A stretch of DNA of 64,000 bases from Actinomyces sp. B33 (GCF_028437565.1 NZ_JAMRYR010000003.1:1-64000); one strand, 5' to 3'. Positions 19,952-29,575 are shown, counted from the stretch's first letter. The notes: generated by a model not told the origin, from the letters alone. Program-made: numbers and translations.

Positions 19952-22318
19952 ATGATGGAAGGCACCGATATCGTCGCCGCAGAGGCGATCATCGACAACG
20001 GGAGCTTCGGCACCCGCACTGTCCGCTTCGAGACGGGCCGCCTGGCCAAGCAGGCCGCGGGCTCGGCCCTGGCCTACCTGGACGACGAGACGACCGTCCT
20101 GTCGGCCACCACCGTCGGCAAGCACCCCAAGGACCAGTTCGACTTCTTCCCCCTGACGGTCGACGTCGAGGAGCGCCAGTACGCGGTCGGCCGTATCCCC
20201 GGCTCGTTCTTCCGCCGCGAGGGCCGCGCCGGCACCGAGGCCATCCTCGCCGCCCGCCTCATCGACCGCCCGCTGCGCCCCGGCTTCGTCAAGGGCCTGC
20301 GCAACGAGGTCCAGGTCGTCGAGACGGTCCTGACGATCCACCCCGACGACGCCTACGACGTCCTGGCGATCAACGCCGCCTCGATGTCGACGCAGATCGC
20401 CGGCCTGCCCTTCACCGGCCCGATCGGCGGCACCCGCCTGGCCCTCATCGACGGCCAGTGGGTGGCGTTCCCGCGCTGGTCGGAGCTCGAGCGCTCGGTC
20501 TTCAACATCGTCGTCGCCGGACGCATCGTCACCAAGGACGACGGCTCCGAGGACGTCGCCATCATGATGGTCGAGGCCGGTGGCGGCGCCAACGAGTGGG
20601 AGCTGATCCAGGCGGGCGCGACCGCCCCCACCGAGGAGGTCGTCGCCGACGGCCTGGAGGCCGCCAAGCCCTTCATCAAGGCCCTGTGCGAGGCGCAGAT
20701 GAAGGTCGCCGAGCGGGCGTCGAAGGAGACCGCGGAGTTCCCGCTGTTCCTCGACTACACCGACGAGCAGTACGCCGCCGTCGAGGAGTGGACCGGGGAC
20801 AAGCTCGCCCGGGCGCTGCTCACCGAGGGCAAGCTGGCTCGCGATGAGGCGTGCGACGCCGTGAAGAACGAGATGCTCGGCGCCCTGCACGAGCGCTTCC
20901 CCGAGTCGGAGAAGGAGCTCAAGGCCGCTTTCCGCTCCCTGGAGAAGCAGACGATCCGCCAGCGCACCCTGCGCGAGGAGATCCGCATGGACGGGCGCAC
21001 GCCGCGTCAGATCCGCTCCCTGTCCGCCGAGGTCGAGGTCCTGCCCCGCGTCCACGGGTCGGCCCTGTTCCAGCGCGGCGAGACCCAGATCCTCGGCGTG
21101 ACGACCCTGGCGATGCTCCGCATGGAGCAGCAGATCGACAACCTCTCGCCGATCAACGCCAAGCGCTACATGCACCAGTACAACTTCGCGCCCTTCTCGA
21201 CCGGCGAGGTCGGCCGCGTCGGCGCCCCGAAGCGCCGCGAGATCGGCCACGGCGACCTGGCCGAGCGAGCCCTGATCCCCGTCCTGCCGTCGCGCGAGGA
21301 CTTCCCCTACGCGATTCGCCAGGTGTCGGAGACGATGGGGTCGAACGGCTCGTCGTCGATGGGCTCGGTGTGCGCCTCGACGCTGTCGCTCCTGCAGGCC
21401 GGCGTGCCGCTGCGCGCTCCCGTCGCGGGCATCGCCATGGGTCTGATGACCGGCGAGGTCGACGGCCAGCAGAAGGCGGTCACCCTGACGGACATCCTCG
21501 GCGCCGAGGACGGCTTCGGCGACATGGACTTCAAGGTCGCCGGCACGCGGGACTTCATCACCGCCCTCCAGCTCGACACGAAGCTCGACGGCATCGACTC
21601 GCAGGTGCTGCGCGGGGCGCTCGCCCAGGCGCGCGACGCCCGCCTGGCGATCCTCGACCTCATCAACCAGGCCATCGACGGGCCCGATGAGATGAGCGCG
21701 AACGCGCCGCGGATCATCACCGTCAAGGTCCCGGTCGACAAGATCGGGGAGGTCATCGGCCCCAAGGGCAAGATGATCAACCAGATCCAGGAGGACACGG
21801 GCGCCGAGCTGACGATCGAGGACGACGGCACCGTGTACATCGCGTCGTCGAACGGCGAGGCCGCGGAGGCGGCGCGCGCGATGGTCAATCAGATCGCGAA
21901 TCCGCAGATGCCCGAGGTCGGCGAGCGCTTCGTCGGCACGGTCGTCAAGACGACGTCGTTCGGCGCGTTCGTCTCGTTGACGCCCGGCAAGGACGGTCTG
22001 CTGCACATCTCGCAGGTCCGTCGTCTGGTCGGCGGCAAGCGCGTGGAGTCGGTCGACGACGTCCTCCAGGTCGGCCAGCAGGTCGAGGTGGAGATCGCCG
22101 AGATCGGGGACCGCGGGAAGCTCAGCCTGCACGCTGTCGTCGAGGGCGAGGCGGGCGACGCCGAGGCCTCCGAGTCCGAGGGCGAGGAGCGTCGCGAGCG
22201 CCGTGAGAGGCGCGATCGTTCGGAGCGTCGCGAGCGCCGTCCGCGCACCCGGACCCGCCGCAAGCGCGAGGACGAGGGCGAGGACGCGTCCTCCGAGGGG
22301 GATTCTTCCGACGAGTGA
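19952..22318 (+). CDS. pnp: Polynucleotide phosphorylase / guanosine pentaphosphate synthase
   Basis: This 788-residue trimeric exoribonuclease degrades RNA 3' to 5' with phosphate. Two RNase PH domains (about residues 15-230 and 340-560) flank an alpha-helical region; a KH domain contains [17 protein letters not shown] and an S1 domain begins [20 protein letters not shown]. The C-terminal tail is a run of Arg, Asp and Glu. The ATG at 19952 follows AAGGAGAG; the frame is open upstream without a ribosome site. In mycobacteria and Streptomyces the next gene is the M16 peptidase, but here the pilus locus intervenes. Confidence 0.97.
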   Translation: MMEGTDIVAAEAIIDNGSFGTRTVRFETGRLAKQAAGSALAYLDDETTVLSATTVGKHPKDQFDFFPLTVDVEERQYAVGRIPGSFFRREGRAGTEAILAARLIDRPLRPGFVKGLRNEVQVVETVLTIHPDDAYDVLAINAASMSTQIAGLPFTGPIGGTRLALIDGQWVAFPRWSELERSVFNIVVAGRIVTKDDGSEDVAIMMVEAGGGANEWELIQAGATAPTEEVVADGLEAAKPFIKALCEAQMKVAERASKETAEFPLFLDYTDEQYAAVEEWTGDKLARALLTEGKLARDEACDAVKNEMLGALHERFPESEKELKAAFRSLEKQTIRQRTLREEIRMDGRTPRQIRSLSAEVEVLPRVHGSALFQRGETQILGVTTLAMLRMEQQIDNLSPINAKRYMHQYNFAPFSTGEVGRVGAPKRREIGHGDLAERALIPVLPSREDFPYAIRQVSETMGSNGSSSMGSVCASTLSLLQAGVPLRAPVAGIAMGLMTGEVDGQQKAVTLTDILGAEDGFGDMDFKVAGTRDFITALQLDTKLDGIDSQVLRGALAQARDARLAILDLINQAIDGPDEMSANAPRIITVKVPVDKIGEVIGPKGKMINQIQEDTGAELTIEDDGTVYIASSNGEAAEAARAMVNQIANPQMPEVGERFVGTVVKTTSFGAFVSLTPGKDGLLHISQVRRLVGGKRVESVDDVLQVGQQVEVEIAEIGDRGKLSLHAVVEGEAGDAEASESEGEERRERRERRDRSERRERRPRTRTRRKREDEGEDASSEGDSSDE

Positions 22319-22350
22319 TCCGATGGATGATCGGTCGTGAGGACTGATGA

Positions 22351-22384
22351 CCGGGCCCGCAGCCACGAGCTGCGGGCCCGGTTC
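22351..22384 (+). terminator. Terminator after pnp
   Basis: A perfect 12-base stem (CCGGGCCCGCAG with CTGCGGGCCCGG) with a seven-base loop is followed by TTCT. Confidence 0.85.
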
Positions 22385-22462
22385 TCGTCGGGCTGCCAAG
22401 GGGCTCGCGGTTGCAGCGTCCGCGGGCGCCGGGAGGCGGGTGAGTCGAGGTGCGCGGATTCC

Positions 22463-22487
22463 CCTGAGCGCTCCGCTCAGGTATCGT
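22463..22487 (+). promoter_or_regulatory. Palindrome next to the likely srtC promoter
   Basis: CCTGAGCG and CGCTCAGG (22463-22481) form a perfect 8-base inverted repeat with a three-base centre. It abuts TATCGT (22482-22487), a possible -10 box. A repressor bound there would block the promoter; a simple hairpin is also possible. Confidence 0.35.
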
Positions 22488-22540
22488 GCAGACCGTTCGG
22501 GAGGGCGGGCCGCCGTTCCCGTGGAAGTGGGGAAGCGATC

Positions 22541-23506
22541 ATGCGCCGTAGTCAGGGACAGCACCTCGGACAATGGGGGAGGGGAGACGACGGCGAGCAT
22601 AAAACGAAGAGTGTCGTCGGGCCCCAGTGGCGGTGGGAATTCCAGCCGTTCTCTCTCATACCGGCGTTTCTGGCCGTCATCGGGATGCTGATCGTCAGCT
22701 ATCCTGCGGTCGCGAGTTGGATTAGCCAGTACAACCAGTCGAAGATCATCACGAGCTACGGGGCCCAGCTTGAGGCCGCCGAGCCGGATCAAGTGGTCCA
22801 GCTGGAACGAGCCCACGCATACAACGCGGCGCTTCAGGTCGGGGCACTGCTCGAGGCGAACACGAATGCCCCTACGGGCAGCGGGACGTCCAGCGATGCC
22901 GACCTGGACTACGACTCGATCCTCAGCGTCAACTCGGATGGGTTGATCGGGAGGATCCGGATCCCCCAGATCGATGTCGATCTGCCGATCTATCACGGGA
23001 CTGCGGACCGCACACTTCTGGAGGGGGTCGGCCACCTGGAGGGCACGTCGCTGCCAGTCGGAGGGCGCGGGACTCGAACGGTGCTCACCGGTCATCGAGG
23101 ATTGGCCGATGCCAAGATGTTCACCGACCTCGACAAGGTCCGCGTCGGCGATATCTTCACCCTCGAGGTGTTCGGCGAAGTCTTGACCTACAGGGTCGAC
23201 GACCGCAAGGTCGTCGAGCCTGAGGACACAGAGTCCTTGCACGCGGATCCGAACCGGGACCTCGCGACGCTGGTGACGTGCACTCCGCTGGGGATCAATA
23301 GCCATCGCATCCTCCTGACCGGTGAACGGGTGACTCCCACGCCCAGTAGTGAGGTCCAGGCTGCCGGTCGGGCCCCGGGGACTCCACGTTTCCCGTGGTG
23401 GGCGGTCTGGATCCCCGCCGGCGTCGTCGCAGCGGGTCTGTACGTGTGGTGGTCGGGTCTGCCGAAGCAGTCGAGAAGACGACGCGGCCCTGACGCTGCG
23501 AGTTGA
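22541..23506 (+). CDS. Class C (pilin-polymerising) sortase
   Basis: This 321-residue membrane enzyme joins pilin subunits through LPxTG threonines. It has an N-terminal membrane helix (about residues 36-58), the catalytic domain, and a second C-terminal membrane helix (about 285-305), the class C topology. Catalytic residues are H185 in LTGHRGLADAKMF, C247 in TLVTCTPLGINSHR, and R256. Where class C enzymes usually have a DPW/DPF lid, this reads N-A-P-T before a Ser/Gly-rich loop. The ATG follows GGGGAAG. It precedes the two pilin genes on the same strand, separated from them by a 509-base gap, so it may be transcribed separately. Confidence 0.93.
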   Translation: MRRSQGQHLGQWGRGDDGEHKTKSVVGPQWRWEFQPFSLIPAFLAVIGMLIVSYPAVASWISQYNQSKIITSYGAQLEAAEPDQVVQLERAHAYNAALQVGALLEANTNAPTGSGTSSDADLDYDSILSVNSDGLIGRIRIPQIDVDLPIYHGTADRTLLEGVGHLEGTSLPVGGRGTRTVLTGHRGLADAKMFTDLDKVRVGDIFTLEVFGEVLTYRVDDRKVVEPEDTESLHADPNRDLATLVTCTPLGINSHRILLTGERVTPTPSSEVQAAGRAPGTPRFPWWAVWIPAGVVAAGLYVWWSGLPKQSRRRRGPDAAS

Positions 23507-24015
23507 GCGCGGCTCGCGTTCTCTCCTGTCCTTGTTCCGCGCGTGCTGATCCGTGAGGCAGTGCGTTTTCACTCGGATTCGGGGAGGCTCTCTCCGACGG
23601 GGCATGACGCGGATTGACGATCGTGTGGGGCCCGGTCGTTCGGTGCCTTGGGAACGCAAGCAGTCGTCCGGAGTGGCGAATGGTTCCTGATGAGTCAGCA
23701 ATATAAGTGTCCTGACCTGCATTAACAGGGGAATAGCTGTTTCCGGTCCTTTTCCTTTTCTTGGTATTTTCCAGCGATTATCCAGGAAAAGTTGCGGGGG
23801 GGGGGAGCTATCCTCGACGTGCTCCAGGAGTCTAAAAGCGCGAGAGAAAGCATTGGTGCCCCAGAGAATTCGAGCGCTGATAGGTCAACTGCTTTCAGAT
23901 GATGGGGCGGTGATGGGCTCCTTCTTCGACGACGGATTGTTCACATATTCAGGTGAGTTTTCCTGGGGCGTCTATTGCCTATTCGATGGCTGTTGACCGC
24001 GAGGACTGATAATCC
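23507..24015 (+). other. AT-richer regulatory gap before the pilin genes
   Basis: This 509-base gap between the sortase and pilin genes is richer in A and T than its flanks from about 23690. It holds a run of ten G (23796-23805), a possible -10 box TATCCT (23809-23814) just after it, and a 46-codon open frame at 23856-23996 (GTG start, weak GAGAGA upstream, sequence without known relatives). I found no other supportable gene here. Confidence 0.5.
23796..23805 (+). repeat. G10 homopolymer tract upstream of the pilin genes
   Basis: Ten consecutive G lie three bases before TATCCT, inside what would be the -35/-10 spacer of a promoter for the pilin genes. Slippage would change that spacer. Variable poly-G tracts control sortase-dependent pili in bifidobacteria. 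Confidence 0.6.
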
Positions 24016-27000
24016 GTGTTATTCAATTCCCCTGCCGCCCCCGGTGCCGCTCATGCTCGCTCGCATCCTCGGTGCCGTCGGAGCATCGTTATGGCATTCG
24101 CAGTGGTGGCGTGCCTACTGGTCTCCTCCGGGGGCGTTCTGTACACCGCTGGAGCCCGAGGGGCATTCGCGGCGCAAGGAGAGCCGGTCGCAGTCGGATC
24201 GGCCCCCCAATCGGGCGGACAGTCGGCAACCGAGCGTTTCGAGGGGAGAACCTCTCGCCCCTCGGGGACGGTCGACAAGGTTAACGACACAGAGGAGGAG
24301 GCGGCAACGGAATCGCAAGACTCTGAAATGGCTCCTCCTGAAACGAATGACGAAGGGCTCGATTCACATTCACCAGACTCCTCGGCCGCGTGGGATCAGG
24401 GGATGGTGACCCCCGGGGCTTCGGAACCGGGGCCAGCCGCTTACTCCGCGACTCCGCGCGCCCCCCGAGCCGGCGAACTACCGGCGGTCTTCGCCACGGG
24501 AGGAACTGGACGCTTCAAGGAATCGATCCAATGGCTCCAATGGGCGGACTACTCCCAGTTCGAGAACAACCCCCGTCCCAGGGTTCCCGTCCTGGACTAT
24601 GGGCAGACCAAGACTTTCACGAACGCGCGCGATCTGGGCGAGGCGGGAACCCTCGTCACCACGTGCCAATTATCGGATCTCGACTACATCGGCAGCGGAA
24701 CCGGAAGACCGGCCCAATCCAAGGCACCGCTGGTCGCGACGATCCCCGGGACCTGGGCGGGTGACGCCCTAGACAACATGTACAACGTCGGAGGAGCGCA
24801 GTATTGGAAGGGAGGCTACCCTATCCGCCAGAGTTGGCAGTCCTATCCAGACGATCTCATCAATCCGAATCAGATGGTCATCGGCCTGGCGAACGGCTAT
24901 GCCTACGTCGGCGATCACTCCTACGAAGACAAGGACCACGACTGGACGCAGGGGAATGCTCCGACCGGACTGAACGCCCGAGTGAGATTCACCCTCTCAT
25001 GTACCGCGACGCTCAACGGGAAGAATGTACCGCTTGAAGGGCTTGTCTTCGCCGATGCTGAAGCGTCCTCGGACCGTAGTAGTGACGGGATCGGGAACTC
25101 GAACAACGTCGAGACCAGCCTTTCGCAGCAGGGCTGGAAAGATGAATGGATCCAAGTGGACACGCTCGACGGGATCGCGAAATTCCGAGTTCTCGACACC
25201 CTCAAAGGCGACGGGTGCCCGATCACGACCAAGGCGTGGATCCAGGGGAGCGGCGGCGCGATCTCGAAGCTGCGTTTCATGCCCACCGGTGAGGAATGCG
25301 CCTATCAGAGCGATATTCAACATGACAAGTGGAAGTACCCGGTCGGCAAGGGAGGCCCTGATGTCGTGACCTTTATGGAGGGGGCGACGAAAGCCCGAAT
25401 CACGATCCAGGGCGCCGGGTATTCCGCCGTTGCGCTCGGCCTAGTCATCGCCACCGACTTCGGAGACGCCCCGGCCTCGTACGGGAAGGCCTCATCACTG
25501 TTCCAGCCGACCTGGGAAGACGGACAGATCACGTCGAACGGCCAAGACATGTTCGGTGTCGGACAGGCCCGGATGCGCACCGACAAGACCGTCCTCGGTA
25601 CTCGGATCGACGCCGAAGGGGAGCAACAGCACTCGGATAATGCCCGCGGCGACGACGATTCGGGGAGCCCGGACGACGAAGATGCGGTCGAGGACTCAGT
25701 GATCGCCCTCGGGATCTCCACTCAGCCCGGAGCGCTATACGACCTCACTGTCGCCTGCATGGGGCCGGGAAAGGTGGCCGGGTGGATCGACTGGAATCAC
25801 AACGGATCCTTCGATTCCTCCGAGAAGAGCACCGAGGCCCCCTGCTCGCCCGCAGACAAGAGCGCCGTCGTCAAATGGGCGGTGCCGGCCGACGTCGTCC
25901 GCAGCGTCGACAACGAACCCGGCAGCGAAAACGACACCTACATGCGCCTGAGGATCACCAACGACAACAACGGCGATGGGCAGAAACCGACAGGTAACAC
26001 CTCCACCGGCGAGGTCGAGGACTACAAGCTCTCCGTTCGCATTCCCACGCTCCAGATCGTCAAGAAGGTCGATGCCCCCCATGCGTCCGAAGAGGTCGGG
26101 GCCCTTCCGCCCCACGAATGGGCGCTCTCGGGCCGCAATGCCGTCGCATCCGGGTCTTTTGCTCGTGTCGAGGGATTCGGAGATACGGGTATCCAACGAG
26201 TCCAGCGAGGAAAGTACGCCCTTTCCGAGCAGTCGACCCATGCCGATGCGGCCGCCTACGAGGCCGGGCACTGGACCTGCGCCGAAACCCCTGGCACCAT
26301 CCGCGAAACCGGAGTGCCCTTTGAGTCCACCGTGTCGACATCGACCGTGACCGTCGCGAACTCGGACCGCGTGACATGCACGATCACGAACTCCAGCCTG
26401 CCTGGAACCCTGACCTGGAATAAGGTCGACGAGGATTCCGCGACCCTCCTCGGAGGGACCTCATGGGTGCTGACCGGACCCGGAGTCCCCCCGGAGACTG
26501 TTGTCGTCGACTGCGAACGCGCGGCCTGCCCCGTCGGCGACCACCTGGATCAGGATCCAGCACCCGGCCGGTTCCGATTGACGAATCTGCGCTGGGGAAC
26601 CTATTCCATTCAAGAAAGGACCGCCCCCGCCGGATACTCCGTCCTCCCCGATTCCCTGAGATTCACGACGATCATCCCCACTGGTCTCGAGGGGACCCTC
26701 GAAGCGCTCGGCTCGGGTCCGGTGAACGAGGACGGCGCAGTGGTCAACCGACGGATCACGGGGTCGGTAACCTGGCAGAAAGCCGACGAGTCGGACGAGT
26801 CTCATACGCTCTCGGGCTCACAGTGGTCATTGACGGGAGGGGCGTCCCTGCCGGCCGAAGGCGTGGTCATCGCCGACTGCGTGGCCTCAATCCCCTCCCA
26901 GTGCCCCCATGCGCCTAACGGCACCTACTATGATGTCGATCCGAAAGCAGGCGTGTTCAAGGTCGAAGGCCTCTCCTGGAGCGATACCCCCTATTCCCTC

Positions 27001-27252
27001 ATCGAGGCCGTCGCTCCGCCCGGCTATCAGATCTCCTCGCAGGAGTACTCCTTCACCATCACCCGGGACCAGCTGAACTACGTATTCTCCGCACCATTCA
27101 CGAATCGTCTTCAGGAAGTCCCACCCCTGCCGTTGACAGGTGGGACGAGCACGGACTCCTTCCTCATTCTCGGAGGAGCGGTGGGCGGCCTCGGCGTGAT
27201 CGCGGGAGCCATCCTCGCGCACGGACGGCGACGGACTCGGTCAAGCCGATGA
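24016..27252 (+). CDS. Pilus tip adhesin with GEVED and SpaA-type domains, LPLTG anchor
   Basis: This protein of up to 1078 residues is a large surface adhesin, probably the pilus tip like FimQ/FimB of Actinomyces. A signal peptide with RCRRS before the hydrophobic core ends near AFAAQGEP. An acidic Ser/Thr linker leads to a large N-terminal adhesive region (about 140-490). A GEVED domain ends with GEVEDY near residue 663. Three prealbumin-like (Cna-B/SpaA) domains follow, two with E-box segments YSIQERTAPAGY and YSLIEAVAPPGY, suited to isopeptide bonds. The C-terminus has LPLTG (about 1037), a membrane helix and RRRTRSSR. The start is uncertain: GTG at 24016 gives a proper charged n-region, while ATG at 24091 has the better GGAG but no positive charge. 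Confidence 0.9.
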   Translation: MLFNSPAAPGAAHARSHPRCRRSIVMAFAVVACLLVSSGGVLYTAGARGAFAAQGEPVAVGSAPQSGGQSATERFEGRTSRPSGTVDKVNDTEEEAATESQDSEMAPPETNDEGLDSHSPDSSAAWDQGMVTPGASEPGPAAYSATPRAPRAGELPAVFATGGTGRFKESIQWLQWADYSQFENNPRPRVPVLDYGQTKTFTNARDLGEAGTLVTTCQLSDLDYIGSGTGRPAQSKAPLVATIPGTWAGDALDNMYNVGGAQYWKGGYPIRQSWQSYPDDLINPNQMVIGLANGYAYVGDHSYEDKDHDWTQGNAPTGLNARVRFTLSCTATLNGKNVPLEGLVFADAEASSDRSSDGIGNSNNVETSLSQQGWKDEWIQVDTLDGIAKFRVLDTLKGDGCPITTKAWIQGSGGAISKLRFMPTGEECAYQSDIQHDKWKYPVGKGGPDVVTFMEGATKARITIQGAGYSAVALGLVIATDFGDAPASYGKASSLFQPTWEDGQITSNGQDMFGVGQARMRTDKTVLGTRIDAEGEQQHSDNARGDDDSGSPDDEDAVEDSVIALGISTQPGALYDLTVACMGPGKVAGWIDWNHNGSFDSSEKSTEAPCSPADKSAVVKWAVPADVVRSVDNEPGSENDTYMRLRITNDNNGDGQKPTGNTSTGEVEDYKLSVRIPTLQIVKKVDAPHASEEVGALPPHEWALSGRNAVASGSFARVEGFGDTGIQRVQRGKYALSEQSTHADAAAYEAGHWTCAETPGTIRETGVPFESTVSTSTVTVANSDRVTCTITNSSLPGTLTWNKVDEDSATLLGGTSWVLTGPGVPPETVVVDCERAACPVGDHLDQDPAPGRFRLTNLRWGTYSIQERTAPAGYSVLPDSLRFTTIIPTGLEGTLEALGSGPVNEDGAVVNRRITGSVTWQKADESDESHTLSGSQWSLTGGASLPAEGVVIADCVASIPSQCPHAPNGTYYDVDPKAGVFKVEGLSWSDTPYSLIEAVAPPGYQISSQEYSFTITRDQLNYVFSAPFTNRLQEVPPLPLTGGTSTDSFLILGGAVGGLGVIAGAILAHGRRRTRSSR

Positions 27253-27405
27253 CTGACGAGCATGCTCCCGTGTCTTCTGCAAGACGAGCTCTCGCATCGA
27301 ACACCGAGTGAGGAGGCGCGTAATAGGGGCTGACAGCACTCTTTCAATGAACACAAGAATTCCTGCTGTTTCATCCATCAAGGCAACATAGTGGAAGGAC
27401 AATTT

Positions 27406-29061
27406 GTGGAAACCACACGCCATCCCCTCGTGCGCCGAGTGCTTGCGACAGGCACGGCGATCGCCATAGGCCTCGTCGGCCTGAGTGGCACCGCATGGGC
27501 GACCGAGCCGAGTTTCGGCAACATCGATACGACCGTCAGCGATGGGAAGATCACGCTTCACAAGCACATCGAGCAGACCGGTGCAGTGGTGACGGGAGAC
27601 CCCAGCGGCACCCCCGGCGTGGCCTCGAAGGCGATCGAGGGAGTCGAGTTCACCTTGTACAAGGTCAAGGATCTCGATCTCACGCAGTTCGCCGGCTGGG
27701 AGAATCTCTCCCAAGCGACCGTATCCGCCACCTGTGACAAACTGACGGTCGATACGAAAGATTACACGACCGAGAAGATCAAGGCCGTTAAAACCACCGC
27801 TGAAGGCATCGCGGTGTTCTCCGGCCTGTCCGTCGCCGCTTACGTCGCATGCGAGACCGACACCTCCGGGGCGAAGATCGACGGCCAGGCGACGACGGTC
27901 GTCGCCAAGGCCGCTCCGTTCCTTGTGACCCTCCCGTACCCCGATACGACGGATCCGACCCCGTCGGGCACATGGCTCTACGACGTCCACGCCTATCCGA
28001 AGAACTCGGTGGCGACGGCGAAGAAAACAATCGACCAACAGACCGCCTACGGTCTGGGGGCGGTCGTCACATTCCCAGTGACGACAGAGATCCCGACGAT
28101 TTCTGCGGATAAGCTCTTCGCCTTCTACTGGGTCCAAGATGACCTGGACGTCCGCCTTGGCGACGTCAAGGTCGAGAAGGTCCTTCTCGACGGCGCGGCC
28201 CTGACCGCCACTGATGACTACACCGTGGCGATCATCAATAACAAGGTCACGATGGTCCTGACCAACAAGGGACTGGCGAAGGCCTGGGCCAAGCAGGGCA
28301 AGCAGATCATCACGACTTTCAGCGGTACCGTGACCAAGCTCGACACCGATGGACAGGCGAGCGGCGTCATCAAGAACACCGCGAAGCTCTACGTCGATAC
28401 CTACACGAACCCGAATCCGCCGACTCCCCCGACACCCGACAATCCGCCTGAGCCGCCGAATCCGCCGACTCCCCCGACACCGGACCAGCCGACCCCTCCC
28501 GAGCCTCCGGTCCCCCCGGTCCCCACCAATGAAGTGACGACCAACTGGGGCGACGCCCGTATCCTCAAGTACGACGCGAACGACACCGCGTCGAAGAAGG
28601 GCCTCGCCGGAGCGAAGTTCAAGGTATACAACGGGAAGGGGACCCCAGGGGCCTGCCTCGCGGAGAAGTCGGATAATCAGGCGGTCACGACCGCGGCCGT
28701 ACCCACGGGAGAATTCACCTCCAATGACGCCGGCCTCGTCGCGATCGACGGCCTCTATGTTTCGGATTCGGTCAACGGAATCGCCAACGCCCAGTCCCGC
28801 TGCTACGTGCTTGAGGAGATCGCTGCTCCGGCGGGCTACACGATGCCGGCGAACACGTTGACATCCCTGGAGGTGAGGATCGGCAAAACCGCTGAAGCCT
28901 CTTACGATCTTGAAGTCCCGAACACCAAGCAGAACGTCCCTCAGCTTCCGCTGACGGGGGCGAACGGTGAACTGCTGTTGACGATCGGTGGTGCATCCGT
29001 GATCCTCCTCGCGGTCGGCTCCGCCTTCGTCGTGCACCGGCGTCGTCAGCAGATCTCATGA
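27406..29061 (+). CDS. Major (shaft) pilin with pilin motif, E-box and LPLTG anchor
   Basis: This 551-residue protein is the likely polymerising fimbrial subunit (FimA/FimP type). A signal peptide ends at AWATEP. The pilin motif WLYDVHAYPKN near residue 190 supplies the lysine joined by the sortase. A proline-rich hinge (about 336-375) with two copies of NPPTPPTPD separates the N-terminal domains from a C-terminal Cna-B domain with E-box YVLEEIAAPAGY (about 465). The sorting signal is LPLTG (about 514), a hydrophobic helix and RRRQQ. The GTG at 27406 was preferred because GAAGGA lies six bases before it; GTG at 27391 is the alternative. It follows the tip gene by about 150 bases and ends at a terminator. 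Confidence 0.92.
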   Translation: METTRHPLVRRVLATGTAIAIGLVGLSGTAWATEPSFGNIDTTVSDGKITLHKHIEQTGAVVTGDPSGTPGVASKAIEGVEFTLYKVKDLDLTQFAGWENLSQATVSATCDKLTVDTKDYTTEKIKAVKTTAEGIAVFSGLSVAAYVACETDTSGAKIDGQATTVVAKAAPFLVTLPYPDTTDPTPSGTWLYDVHAYPKNSVATAKKTIDQQTAYGLGAVVTFPVTTEIPTISADKLFAFYWVQDDLDVRLGDVKVEKVLLDGAALTATDDYTVAIINNKVTMVLTNKGLAKAWAKQGKQIITTFSGTVTKLDTDGQASGVIKNTAKLYVDTYTNPNPPTPPTPDNPPEPPNPPTPPTPDQPTPPEPPVPPVPTNEVTTNWGDARILKYDANDTASKKGLAGAKFKVYNGKGTPGACLAEKSDNQAVTTAAVPTGEFTSNDAGLVAIDGLYVSDSVNGIANAQSRCYVLEEIAAPAGYTMPANTLTSLEVRIGKTAEASYDLEVPNTKQNVPQLPLTGANGELLLTIGGASVILLAVGSAFVVHRRRQQIS

Positions 29062-29112
29062 CATCGCGAGCAGCCGGGTGGCAGGCTCCTTGAGCCGATC
29101 TATCGGCTGAAC

Positions 29113-29148
29113 GGGGTGGCGGGGAATCCTCTTTCCCCGTCGCCCCTT
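29113..29148 (+). terminator. Terminator of the pilus genes
   Basis: GGGGTGGCGGGGAA pairs with TTTCCCCGTCGCCCC over 14 positions with two G-U pairs, followed by TT. Confidence 0.8.
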
Positions 29149-29295
29149 CGCGTGCGCGGCCTCACCGGGGGCGGACGGGTCAGTCAGTCGCCTCTTCATG
29201 CGCACTGACTCTCACCCGTTGCCGAAGATGAAGAGACAAGAATCCGGCTCGCGTAGAGTAGAGATGAAGCCCATGACAACAGAAAGAAGGCTGTA

Positions 29296-29559
29296 ATGCT
29301 TCGTGCATGGAGGGGATGGAGCGCCTGGAGGAGATTCGCCGAGGTCTCGACCTTGGCCGGGTCCGCCGTCTTGGGATCCGGCCTGATCTATGCCATCGTC
29401 GCCGGGACCGATATCCCTGCGTGGGCCTGGTGGGGTTTTTGGATCGGACTCCTCCTGGCCCTGCCTTTCTACGGAATGGACAGCGCCCAGCGCCGTCGAC
29501 AACCGAGCGCATCCCGGCCCCCGGTACCGACAGCCGACGGGACGCCCCACAACCGGTGA
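29296..29559 (+). CDS. Small two-helix membrane protein
   Basis: This 87-residue protein has a basic N-terminus (RAWRGWSAWRR), two hydrophobic segments (about residues 17-35 and 41-58) separated by GTDIPAWAW, and a basic, proline-rich C-terminal tail. The ATG follows GAAGG at good spacing. It lies between the pilus terminator and the M16 peptidase gene. I do not recognise a family; it could belong to the pilus locus or be unrelated. Confidence 0.65.
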   Translation: MLRAWRGWSAWRRFAEVSTLAGSAVLGSGLIYAIVAGTDIPAWAWWGFWIGLLLALPFYGMDSAQRRRQPSASRPPVPTADGTPHNR

Positions 29560-29575
29560 CCCGGTCACCAGCTAC

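Noticed and set aside
19745-23722. Open frame of about 1300 codons on the minus strand opposite pnp and srtC
   Set aside because: It covers two certain genes on the other strand and shows no family resemblance; a codon-bias shadow.
23694-23996. A continuous frame through the G10 tract that could make the tract a coding switch as in bifidobacteria
   Set aside because: No ATG, GTG or TTG occurs in the frame before 23853, and the frame ends before the tip gene, which is in another frame with a stop at 24007. A promoter-spacer effect is more likely.
24091-27252. Starting the tip adhesin at the ATG at 24091
   Set aside because: It has a better ribosome site but would remove the positively charged part of the signal peptide; left as an alternative only.
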